Source: UBA11740 sp035635855 (GTDB taxonomy: Bacteria > Acidobacteriota > Blastocatellia > Pyrinomonadales > Pyrinomonadaceae). From it: a DNA stretch of 64,000 nt. The translations under genes and the position numbers were made by a program. The first letter of the stretch is position 1, and the number at the start of each line of letters is the position of its first letter. Of the stretch, positions 1 through 8,198 are shown piece by piece. The stretch lies in the NCBI GenBank assembly GCA_035635855.1, contig DASQAF010000023.1:1-64000 (forward strand), given 5' to 3'. The notes under the pieces were generated by a model that saw only the letters and a list, made by a program, of their open reading frames with translations, did not search any database and was not told the DNA's origin.

Positions 1-2368
1 CCTTCAGTCCCGCAACCATCACCGCGAACTCGCCTGGCTCGACCACGGGTTTGTTATTGGTATCAATGAACGAAAGATCATCAGGCCTTAGCTGGAAGGT
101 CAAAGTACGACTCTGGCCCGGCTCCAGATAGATCTTCGCAAAACGTTTGAGCTTTTTTCCGGCGGGCGATAAAGAAGCTACCAGATCGCTAACATAGAGC
201 TCGACGACTTCCTTGCCTGCTCGCCGGCCGCTGTTGGTTACGGTGACGCTGACTGACAGTTGATCACTCGCGCCAATCGTCTTCCGATTGAGACGCAGAT
301 CTTTATAGCTGAATGCCGTGTAGCTCAGACCGTCGCCGAATTCAAACTGCGGTCGGATGCCGGCATTGTCGAAAGACTCTGTCTCGAATGCCTTATGATC
401 GTAAGTCATCAAGGCATTCGGAAAGCGCGGGTAAGTGAACGGCAGCTTGCCGCAGGGGTTAAAGTCGCCAAACAGAACGTCGGCCACTGCCTGCCCACCT
501 TCGTTGCCGGGGTTGTAGGCCATCAACACGGCGCTCGCATTGTCGGCGATACGATTGACGATTCGTGGCCGGCCTTCGACCAGCACCAGCACGACCGGCT
601 TGCCCGTGGCGGCGATCGCTTCGGCGAGTTTCCGTTGCGGCTCGCCTATGGTCAGATCAGCAATGTCGCCGGGTGTCTCCGTGTATGATCCCTCGCCAAG
701 ACAGAGTACGACCACATCGGCAGCGCCGGCAGCGCGCACAGCGGCAGGAATATCGACTTCCGATTCGACATTAGTAGGAGTGTTATTTGATGCCGTTCCG
801 GGAGGGCGCGTGATCTTCGTACCCGGTACATAGGTCACATTGGCCGCACCTGCCTTTGCTTCGATAGCGCGGCGAATGGTTGGACGATCCCTGGGATAAA
901 GTGACTCTTCGGAACCTTGCCAGACATAGGTCCAGCCGTTGTTGAGGGAGATTAGCGAGTCAGCTGTTGGACCAGTAACGAGCACTTTGCGATCTTTCGA
1001 GAGCGGCAGCAAGTTGTTCGCGTTCTTCAGCAGCGTCATCGATTCACGGGCCGCCTGCAGGGCGGCCTGTCGCGATTCGGGTAGACCAATCTTTGACTTG
1101 AGCGCAGCACTGGGCATTGAGTTCTCGAAGAGACCCAGCTCAAACTTCACTTTCAAAATCCGGCCCACTGCTTCATCGATACGCGACTGGGGTACCGAGC
1201 CCTCCTTAACCAGGGCAATCAAATGATCGGCGAAGCTATAGTCGAGGGGCACCATGCTCATGTCGATGCCGGCCATGATTGCCAGGCGGGTTGCTTCCTT
1301 CTCAGTGGCCGCGACATGCCAAACGGTTACCAATTTCTTGATGTCCTCCCAGTCAGAAACTACAAATCCCTTGAAGCCGAGTTCATCACGAAGGATGTCA
1401 GTCAGGATGTGTCGATTGATGTGGCCGGGAACGCCGTTGATCTCCGCGGAGTTGACCATCACCGTGTGGGCGCCGGCTTTGACCGCGGCGTCGAATGTCG
1501 GCAGGAAATATTCCCGTAGATAATTTTCCGGGATCCAGGCGGGAGTGCGGTCGCGACCACTGAGCGGAAAACTGTAGCCCATGTAATGTTTCAAGCTGGT
1601 GGCCACATGGTCCTGCGAGCTGACATCTGAACCTTCCATGCCACGCACGAAAGCTACGCCCATTAGTTTTGCGAGGTAGGGATCTTCACCGAAGGTTTCG
1701 TAGAAGCGTGGCCAGACCGGTTGGCGCCCGATATCAAGCACTGGTGAAAAGCTCCAGGGGATGCCGGCGGCCCGCGTTTCCATGGCGGCGATTTCCGAAC
1801 CCCGTTTCATCAACTCGGGATTCCAGGTTGCGGCCATGCCGATCTCCTGGGGGAAAAGAGTTGCACCCTGAACGTAGTTGGCGCCATGAATCGAATCGAT
1901 CCCGTAGATTACCGGAATGCCGAGCCGCGTCTTTTTTGTAGCGGTCTGTTGAATCTGCCCGATGATTTCATGCCACTTGTCAGGCGTCAGAGCTTGCTCC
2001 GCGACGTTAAGAATTGATCCGACACCGTAGTGCACGATTGCTTTATCAAGCTTGGCCGGATCGATCTGGATCTCCTGATCCCTGCCCTTCGCAACCATGC
2101 CGATGGCGAGTTGAGTCATTTGTCCGACTTTTTCTTCAAGCGTCATGCGCTTGAGTAAGGCGTCGATCTTTTGCGAGTTGTCACGTTGTGGCCCTGCCGC
2201 GCTAATGGTGTGTTGAAAGAACAGATCGCTATCGTCGATGTCCGCTGCCACTGGTCCTCTTTCGCCTGATTGAGCCGGCAAGGCACTCATGTCTTTTGCC
2301 TTATGTACTGGCAGGCCGAGCCAGAGTGAAAGCGCAGCAATCGCAAGCCCGAGGGCCACTATTCTCAT
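1..2368 (-). CDS. GH3 beta-glucosidase, 3' end beyond window (partial)
   Basis: Glycoside hydrolase family 3 enzyme that releases glucose from the non-reducing end of beta-glucans, likely secreted. The ATG at 2368 is preceded by an AAGGAAA ribosome site and begins a hydrophobic signal-like segment (residues 1-20). The GH3 N-terminal barrel follows (about 65-370), with TLEEKVGQM, the GxDSIHG motif near 156-162, the KHYMGY substrate loop near 260 and the nucleophile Asp339 in VVSDW. The GH3 C-terminal domain and the fibronectin-III-like domain (FGDGLSYTAF onwards) are visible, and the frame is open to base 1, so roughly 789 codons are present and only the last part is missing. It opens the glycan region and lies on the same strand as the deacetylase gene upstream. 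Confidence 0.93.
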   Translation of the reverse strand, partial: MRIVALGLAIAALSLWLGLPVHKAKDMSALPAQSGERGPVAADIDDSDLFFQHTISAAGPQRDNSQKIDALLKRMTLEEKVGQMTQLAIGMVAKGRDQEIQIDPAKLDKAIVHYGVGSILNVAEQALTPDKWHEIIGQIQQTATKKTRLGIPVIYGIDSIHGANYVQGATLFPQEIGMAATWNPELMKRGSEIAAMETRAAGIPWSFSPVLDIGRQPVWPRFYETFGEDPYLAKLMGVAFVRGMEGSDVSSQDHVATSLKHYMGYSFPLSGRDRTPAWIPENYLREYFLPTFDAAVKAGAHTVMVNSAEINGVPGHINRHILTDILRDELGFKGFVVSDWEDIKKLVTVWHVAATEKEATRLAIMAGIDMSMVPLDYSFADHLIALVKEGSVPQSRIDEAVGRILKVKFELGLFENSMPSAALKSKIGLPESRQAALQAARESMTLLKNANNLLPLSKDRKVLVTGPTADSLISLNNGWTYVWQGSEESLYPRDRPTIRRAIEAKAGAANVTYVPGTKITRPPGTASNNTPTNVESEVDIPAAVRAAGAADVVVLCLGEGSYTETPGDIADLTIGEPQRKLAEAIAATGKPVVLVLVEGRPRIVNRIADNASAVLMAYNPGNEGGQAVADVLFGDFNPCGKLPFTYPRFPNALMTYDHKAFETESFDNAGIRPQFEFGDGLSYTAFSYKDLRLNRKTIGASDQLSVSVTVTNSGRRAGKEVVELYVSDLVASLSPAGKKLKRFAKIYLEPGQSRTLTFQLRPDDLSFIDTNNKPVVEPGEFAVMVAGLK

Positions 2369-2539
2369 CAGATTATTGTTTCCTTTTTTAGGAAGGGATC
2401 GAAAGAAACTGCGTCGCTATTTTCGTCTATTAGAAGGGGATATTCAAGCGGTTACGGGCGAAAAAAATTCCGGCAAATGACTCGAGTTCTTCAAACACTC
2501 TCTTCCTTGCATCCCCGCCGCTTTTTGCGGCAAATCTGC

Positions 2540-2650
2540 TGCTTGTTCTCCGTGGTCTCCGTGTCTCCGTGGTGAGTCTAATTGTGGGCAGGAATTCACC
2601 ACGGAGGCACAGAGAACACGGAGGCAAGTCAAACCTGGGACACTACGCCC
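2540..2650. repeat. Dispersed inverted repeat, family C (TCCGTGGTGA type)
   Basis: Two arms of about 33 bases, 2542-2575 and 2596-2628, are near reverse complements (CTCCGTGTCTCCGTGGTGA against TCACCACGGAGGCACAGAG) around a 20-base loop. The right end reads CTGGGACACTAC, which in reverse (GTAGTGTCC) matches the outer end of the family C copy at 10989-11123. The element sits between two minus-strand genes. It resembles a MITE or REP remnant and contains no coding sequence. Confidence 0.75.
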
Positions 2651-2665
2651 GTCCATCCCACTCGC

Positions 2666-3637
2666 TCAGCGCTGTGCCTTCCCGATCAATTTGCCGAGTT
2701 CGCGCCAGGTAATAAGCTTGACGTTATTCTCCTTGAGCACCTTGCGAAAAGCATCGCTGGTCACAAAAGCGAAATCTCGCTGCCGCCATTCAGCGCCCCA
2801 ATTCGGATGGCCAAAGGTCACTCCCTTCATCTCCTCGTCGGCAAATGCCAGATGCACGATCATGTCCGTCACGCCAGGTTGCAGGTTCTTTATTTCGTTT
2901 GTGTAGAACCTGGACCAGTCCTCGGGAGCCACAGTCGGCTCAATGCTTATCGTTCTATCGAGCACGACGTCGTCGGGGCCAAGCAAGGAAGGCATAAATG
3001 TCGCCCTGGTAAACCAGTCCTGCGAAACTCTGAACGGCAGTTTGTTTTCGCGCGCCACTCGCAACAGCGTCTCGAACAGGGCCTTGCTCTGGTAAAGCGT
3101 CCCCATATGAGAATCGAGATGCGTGGGTTGAATACCCAATGCCCTGGCCCGCGCGATCTGGGCCCGAATCTCCGCTTCCACTTCCTTGATATCCACGTGT
3201 GCGGCCGCCTCGTTTTCCAAAGGGTATAAATAGCCGCTGCTGTCCAAAAGCGAGGGGACGCGCTCTTTCCCCAGGACCGGCCCCCAGCGATAGAGACTCC
3301 ACTCGCTGGTGAGCGTCAGGTGCAAACCGAGATCCGCTTCCGGATGAGCGCGCGCATAGGCAGCTATCTCCGGAAGCCACGGACACGGAACCATGATGCT
3401 GGCAGAACTGACCAGCCCGCTCTCCAGCGCTTTGATCGAAGCGCTGTTAATAGAGTGGGCCGCTCCCAGATCGTCGGCATGCACGATCAGAAGTTTCGCG
3501 TCCCGAGGATAGCCAAGCCGTTCCGCTAATGTCTTCGTCGCGGACTGTGGCCGCGACCCTTCTCTTCTATGACGAGCCGGGGCTGACGAAGCAGCCAGCA
3601 CCAACGTCATTGTGGCGACAAAAAGTTTTCGTCTCAT
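2666..3637 (-). CDS. Secreted ChbG/YdjC-type carbohydrate deacetylase
   Basis: Member of the ChbG/HpnK family, metal-dependent deacetylases acting on N-acetylated oligosaccharides such as chitobiose. The ATG at 3637 follows AGGTGAG closely, which favours it over the GTG nine bases upstream. Residues 1-20 form a signal peptide (MRRKLFVATMTLVLAASSAPA). Metal and catalytic motifs are visible: HADDLG near residue 53-58, GLHLTL near 104-109 and THLDSHMG near 172-179. The length of 323 residues is usual once the signal is counted. The export signal is notable because the E. coli enzyme is cytoplasmic. The neighbouring GH2 exo-glucosaminidase suggests a joint role on chitin- or chitosan-derived sugars; that role is inferred. 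Confidence 0.85.
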   Translation of the reverse strand: MRRKLFVATMTLVLAASSAPARHRREGSRPQSATKTLAERLGYPRDAKLLIVHADDLGAAHSINSASIKALESGLVSSASIMVPCPWLPEIAAYARAHPEADLGLHLTLTSEWSLYRWGPVLGKERVPSLLDSSGYLYPLENEAAAHVDIKEVEAEIRAQIARARALGIQPTHLDSHMGTLYQSKALFETLLRVARENKLPFRVSQDWFTRATFMPSLLGPDDVVLDRTISIEPTVAPEDWSRFYTNEIKNLQPGVTDMIVHLAFADEEMKGVTFGHPNWGAEWRQRDFAFVTSDAFRKVLKENNVKLITWRELGKLIGKAQR

Positions 3638-3705
3638 GTTTCTCACCTGTGGTTTATGGTAACTGTTTTCTGCGCTTCCTCTGCGTGCTCGGGATCTCTG
3701 CGGTG

Positions 3706-3796
3706 ACGGGCGCTAGCCCGACCGTAAGGGAGGGCTCATGTCCCAGGGGGTGCCTAAAAACGGAGCCCTCCCTGACGGTCGGGCTAATGCCCGGTG
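3706..3796. repeat. Family A inverted repeat, copy 1
   Basis: Left arm 3708-3737 (GCTAGCCCGACCGTAAGGGA core) and right arm 3763-3794 (TCCCTGACGGTCGGGCTAAT core) are near-perfect reverse complements around a 25-base loop. Close copies occur at 13969-14055 and 22748-22840. It lies in the 320-base gap between the deacetylase and permease genes. No promoter was recognised in the rest of the gap. Confidence 0.88.
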
Positions 3797-3988
3797 ATCG
3801 ATCACTTGAGCGAATCTTCCTTCTGAGACATCTTCGCAGTTAACCGCGAAGGGTACTTTTCGCCGCATGAAACGTCAAACAGAATCTCTGCTAACTCCCC
3901 GTAAAGATTGGAAATACGCAAATAATTCTCTCTACAGAACGTCATATTCGGATATGATGTGAGCTTCAAAAAGACGTCAATAATCTCC

Positions 3989-5389
3989 ATGGCATCCGAA
4001 TCCCGGAACCTTGAAAAAGAAGGTGCGCCTCTGCTGAGACGCTTTGGGCTGGTCCAGGCGACCGCCCTGAACATGTCGAACATGATCGGCGTGGGCCCTT
4101 TCATCACGATCCCACTCTTGATGTCGGCACTAGGTGGTCCCCAGGCCATGTTGGGTTGGATTGTCGCTGTTCTGATCGCGATTCCTGACGGGATGGTCTG
4201 GGGCGAGCTCGGCGCGGCGATGCCCGGATCGGGAGGTTCTTACCTGTACCTGCGAGAGGGTTACGGTCGGGAAACCTTTGGCAGGCTCATGGCATTTCTG
4301 TTTATCTGGCAGTTCATTCTCAGCGGGCCGTTGGAAATAGCCTCGGGCTACATCGGCTTCGCCAAATACACCGGTTATATCTGGCAGGGAATCACGGCGC
4401 CTCAGACACTCATGGTAGCCGCGGCGGTGGGCGTGGTTAATGTCCTGCTGCTGTATCGCCGCATCACTTCAATCGGCAAGATTACCATCAGTCTGTGGAT
4501 TGGCACCTTGCTTACTACTTTGGCAGTTGTGGTCACCGGAGCAATCCATTTCAGTGCCGCCCGCGCTTTTGATTTTCCACCGGGGGCCTTCACTTTCTCG
4601 CTCGGTTTTCTCTTCGGATTGGGTGCTGCCTCCCGGGTTGGCGTCTATGACTATCTGGGCTATTACGACATCTGTTACATCGGTGACGAGGTCAGGGACC
4701 CGGGCCGGACAATTCCACGTTCAATCATCATTAGCGTAGTCGCGGTAGCGATTATTTACTTTGCAATCAATCTGTCAGTTATCGGAGTTGTGCCCTGGCG
4801 AGAGTTTGTGCCGTATCAGGCGCACCCTGAATCCGGTTTCGTGGTCTCGCTAATGATGGAAAAAATCTATGGACCAAAGATCGCGACCGCCTTTACGGCG
4901 ATGGTGCTCTGGACAGCCTTCGGTTCAGTCTTTGCCCTCTTACTCGGCTATTCGCGCATCCCTTACGCGGCGGCGCTGGACGGGTACTTCTTTAAGGTGT
5001 TCGGGCGACTTCATCCTACGAAACGATTTCCGTACGTCGCGCTAATCGTGCTCGGGTTGATCTCGATCATTTGCAGCTTCTTTTCGCTGGATATCGTTAT
5101 TGACGCGCTTATTTCAACCCGCATCCTGATCCAATTCATCGGTCAGATCTTTGCGCTCATATTGCTCAGAAAGCGGGCGCCGGACATGTCGCGGCCATAT
5201 AAGATGTGGCTGTACCCGCTGCCCAGCATTATTGCGCTGATTGGCTGGCTGTTTATCTTTGCGACTACGCCCTGGCCGGTGGTGGTTCTCGGTCTCGGCA
5301 CGCTCGCCCTCGGCGTGGTCTTTTTTCTGGTCTGGTCCTGGTATACCGAGCGTTGGCCCTTCACTCCTATCCCAACCACAGTTGAATGA
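3989..5389 (+). CDS. APC-superfamily amino acid/polyamine permease
   Basis: Inner-membrane amino acid-polyamine-organocation transporter of about 12 membrane spans. The first helix carries the unwound substrate motif ALNMSNMIGVGPFITIP, and the PGSGGSYLYLREGYG segment after helix 2 is typical of the family. The ATG at 3989 (MASESRNLEKEG) is preferred; an in-frame GTG at 3959 would add ten residues and neither has a strong ribosome site. The substrate cannot be read from sequence. The next gene, the exo-glucosaminidase, starts 18 bases after the stop, so they are probably co-transcribed, and uptake of an amino sugar or amino acid released nearby is possible but inferred. Confidence 0.88.
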   Translation: MASESRNLEKEGAPLLRRFGLVQATALNMSNMIGVGPFITIPLLMSALGGPQAMLGWIVAVLIAIPDGMVWGELGAAMPGSGGSYLYLREGYGRETFGRLMAFLFIWQFILSGPLEIASGYIGFAKYTGYIWQGITAPQTLMVAAAVGVVNVLLLYRRITSIGKITISLWIGTLLTTLAVVVTGAIHFSAARAFDFPPGAFTFSLGFLFGLGAASRVGVYDYLGYYDICYIGDEVRDPGRTIPRSIIISVVAVAIIYFAINLSVIGVVPWREFVPYQAHPESGFVVSLMMEKIYGPKIATAFTAMVLWTAFGSVFALLLGYSRIPYAAALDGYFFKVFGRLHPTKRFPYVALIVLGLISIICSFFSLDIVIDALISTRILIQFIGQIFALILLRKRAPDMSRPYKMWLYPLPSIIALIGWLFIFATTPWPVVVLGLGTLALGVVFFLVWSWYTERWPFTPIPTTVE

Positions 5390-5407
5390 CGATTGAGAGA
5401 GAATCCA

Positions 5408-8113
5408 ATGTTCAAACAATCGACCTTCGGTCTGATCTTTCTAGTCCTTAGCCCTGGTCAGTCGGCGATGGCGCAGAGCCAACGCCGGCAACCTCGACCG
5501 GCAAAGATGTTTCTGCGCGAACATTGGGCAATTCAGTCTTCTGCTCAGGTCAAAGAAAAGGGCGACGTGCTGTCCCAAAGGGTCTTTCAACCGCGGGACT
5601 GGTATCCCGCCAGGGTTCCTTCAACGATTGCCGGCACCCTGGTCGATAACAAGGTGTACCCTGATCCTTTCGTTGGCATGAATCTAAGAATGATGCCGGG
5701 TTGCAGCTATCCCATCGGCGCAAACTTTTCGCTGCGGCCTATGCCGGAAGACAGCCCTTTCCGCGTGTCCTGGTGGTATCGAACTGAATTTCAGGTGCCG
5801 GCCAGCTATAGTGGACGGAACATTTGGCTTCATTTTGATGGCGTCAATTTTCGCGCCAACATCTGGCTCAACGGAAAACAGATTGCCACCTCGGATCAAA
5901 TCGCCGGTACGTTCCGCCTGCATGAGCTGAACGTCCGCGGCCCAGCCCGGTTGGGCGAACTCAATACCCTGGCAGTCGAGATATTCCCGGCTCTGCCCGA
6001 CGATCTTGGTTGGACCTGGGTAGATTGGAATCCGATGCCGCCGGATAAGAACATGGGCATCTTCCGTGACGTGTATCTCACCAGCAGCGGACCGCTCACA
6101 CTCCGTTATCCACAGGCCGTCACGCATTTCGATCTGCCTTCGCTCGAGACCGCGCATCTGACCGTGAATGCCGAGGCGCACAACGCCACAGATCATGAAG
6201 TCGAAGGTGTCTTGAGTGGGCGCATCGAAGAGATTCGCTTCTCCCAGCGAGTCAAACTCGGACCTCAGGAGACCAAATCGGTTTCCTTCACGCCTGATCA
6301 GTATTCCCAACTCAACGTCCTTCGTCCGCGTGTCTGGTGGCCGGCTCATCAGGGGCCGCAGAATCTTTATGAACTGCAGATGGAGTTCACCGCAGACGGC
6401 AAACTTTCCGATCGGCAAAGTACGCGCTTTGGCATTCGACAGATCACCTCCCAATTGGACAATCAGAATCACCTCGTCTTTAAAGTCAACGGCCAGAATG
6501 TGCTTATCCGCGGTGGTGGCTGGGCCTCAGATATGTTTCTTCGTTTCATGCCTGAACGTCTGAGAACAGAGTTTCAGTATGTCAAAGACATGAACTTGAA
6601 TACGATTCGTTTGGAAGGACAGCTTCAGCCGGATTACTTTTTTGATCTGGCCGACGAATACGGAATTCTGATTATGGCCGGTTGGTGCTGTTGCTCGCAC
6701 TGGGAACACTGGCAGCATCGGGACGACTACAAGGAAGGACCGGTTTGGGACAAAGAGGACTACGACATCGCGGCAAAGTCGCAGGCGGATCAGATCAGAC
6801 GCTTAAGGAACCATCCAAGCGTGTTGGTCTGGTTGAATGGCAGCGACAATCCGCCGCCTGCCGATGTCGAAAAGATGTACGTAGACATCCTTGAGAAATA
6901 TCAGTGGCCCAATCCATTCATTTCGTCGGCGACGGCAAAGAAGGCCGAGTTCAGCGGCGCTACTGGAGTCAAAATGGAAGGACCATACGAATGGGTGCCC
7001 GCTTCTTACTGGCTATTGGATAAAGAGGCCGGTGGCGCTCATGGATTCGCGACCGAGATCAGCCCCGGTCCCGCCGTGCCTCCGATCGAGAGCCTCCAGA
7101 GGATGATCCCCAGGGAGCATCTCTGGCCCATCGATGAGTTCTGGAACTATCACGCCGGCGGCGGGCAGTTCAAGAACATAGATTTGTTCACCGCCGCTTT
7201 GAATGGTCGCTACGGTGCGGCGAAAGATGTGCGTGACTTTGCTCTCAAGTCACAATTGATGACCTACGAAGGTCAGCGGGCGATGTTTGAAGCCTATGCC
7301 GGTAACAGGTACACATCGACCGGAGTGATTCAATGGATGCTGAACAACGCCTGGCCTTCACTGATCTGGCACCTTTATGATTATTACCTGATGCCGGCCG
7401 GCGGCTACTTTGGAACTAAGAAGGCCTGCGAGCCGATCCACGTGCAGTATTCCTACGACGACAAAAGCGTGGTCGCAGTAAATACTACCTATCAAACTCA
7501 GCGAAAATTGAAGTTGACGGCACAGGTGTTTGATCTCAATCTGGCGGAAAAGTTTTCCAAAGCAATTGAGATAGACCTGGCCGCGGATGGTAACTTCAAA
7601 GCTTTCGCCATACCGCAAATAAAAGATCTGACTGCGACTTACTTTCTCAAGCTCACACTGCAAAACTCCACTGGCCAGATTGTCAGTTCCAACTTTTACT
7701 GGCTGTCGACCACCGATGATGTGCTCGATACGAAGAAAACCAAATGGTTCTACACACCGGTGAGTTCGTATGCCGACATGACTCAGCTCGAAAAACTTCC
7801 CCCGGTAAGATTGGCCGTGGCTGGCAGAACCGTGCGTCGCGGCGGCGAAGAGATCGCGCGCGTGACCATATCCAATCCCAGTCGCAGCCTCGCCTTCTTT
7901 GTTCACCTCCAGATAAAACAGGGAAGCAGTGAACGAGACGTCCTGCCGGTGGTTTGGGAGGACAACTACGTCTCTCTGCTGCCCGGCGACCGCAGGGAGA
8001 TTACGGCGATTTACAAGGTGAAGGATTTGGGTAATGCGGCCGCGATTCTGAAGGTTGAAGGCTGGAATAGTGCTCCGGTTAAGATTTCCCTGGCGTCGAA
8101 CAAGAAACGGTGA
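5408..8113 (+). CDS. GH2 exo-beta-D-glucosaminidase (CsxA-like), secreted
   Basis: GH2 enzyme likely to remove glucosamine from the non-reducing end of chitosan oligomers. Start at ATG 5408 after GAGAGAGAA, followed by a signal peptide ending near AMAQS. The order is sugar-binding beta-sandwich (YRTEFQVP, FDGVNFRANIWLNG), immunoglobulin-like domain, TIM barrel (from about residue 350) and C-terminal beta domains. The acid/base position reads GSD (Asp480) instead of the NE of most GH2 enzymes, and the nucleophile is Glu550 in FATEISPGP. The Asp/Glu pair is the signature known for Amycolatopsis CsxA (Asp469, Glu541), and the spacing is similar. The length of 901 residues fits. It is paired with the upstream permease; a hairpin follows the stop. 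Confidence 0.88.
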   Translation: MFKQSTFGLIFLVLSPGQSAMAQSQRRQPRPAKMFLREHWAIQSSAQVKEKGDVLSQRVFQPRDWYPARVPSTIAGTLVDNKVYPDPFVGMNLRMMPGCSYPIGANFSLRPMPEDSPFRVSWWYRTEFQVPASYSGRNIWLHFDGVNFRANIWLNGKQIATSDQIAGTFRLHELNVRGPARLGELNTLAVEIFPALPDDLGWTWVDWNPMPPDKNMGIFRDVYLTSSGPLTLRYPQAVTHFDLPSLETAHLTVNAEAHNATDHEVEGVLSGRIEEIRFSQRVKLGPQETKSVSFTPDQYSQLNVLRPRVWWPAHQGPQNLYELQMEFTADGKLSDRQSTRFGIRQITSQLDNQNHLVFKVNGQNVLIRGGGWASDMFLRFMPERLRTEFQYVKDMNLNTIRLEGQLQPDYFFDLADEYGILIMAGWCCCSHWEHWQHRDDYKEGPVWDKEDYDIAAKSQADQIRRLRNHPSVLVWLNGSDNPPPADVEKMYVDILEKYQWPNPFISSATAKKAEFSGATGVKMEGPYEWVPASYWLLDKEAGGAHGFATEISPGPAVPPIESLQRMIPREHLWPIDEFWNYHAGGGQFKNIDLFTAALNGRYGAAKDVRDFALKSQLMTYEGQRAMFEAYAGNRYTSTGVIQWMLNNAWPSLIWHLYDYYLMPAGGYFGTKKACEPIHVQYSYDDKSVVAVNTTYQTQRKLKLTAQVFDLNLAEKFSKAIEIDLAADGNFKAFAIPQIKDLTATYFLKLTLQNSTGQIVSSNFYWLSTTDDVLDTKKTKWFYTPVSSYADMTQLEKLPPVRLAVAGRTVRRGGEEIARVTISNPSRSLAFFVHLQIKQGSSERDVLPVVWEDNYVSLLPGDRREITAIYKVKDLGNAAAILKVEGWNSAPVKISLASNKKR

Positions 8114-8117
8114 AGAC

Positions 8118-8170
8118 GATCCACGAAAATACACGAAGCGGAAAATATTGTTCGTGTGATTTCGTGGATC
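8118..8170. terminator. Hairpin of repeat family B between convergent genes
   Basis: Arms 8118-8137 and 8151-8170 (GATCCACGAAAATACACGAA against TTCGTGTGATTTCGTGGATC) are reverse complements except for one position, around a 13-base loop. It begins a few bases after the GH2 stop and lies before the end of the convergent GH3 gene, so it may stop transcription from both sides. There is no clear T-tract. Related hairpins occur at 18820-18901 and 27598-27672. Confidence 0.6.
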
Positions 8171-8198
8171 GGTTTTGTCCGGTCGGCTCAGGCCATCC

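Noticed and set aside
2582..3229. 215-codon plus-strand open frame opposite the deacetylase gene
   Set aside because: It is antisense to a gene with clear family motifs and starts inside a repeat; high GC makes long antisense frames common.
5684..6472. 262-codon minus-strand open frame opposite the exo-glucosaminidase
   Set aside because: Antisense to a gene with strong domain evidence and no ribosome site.
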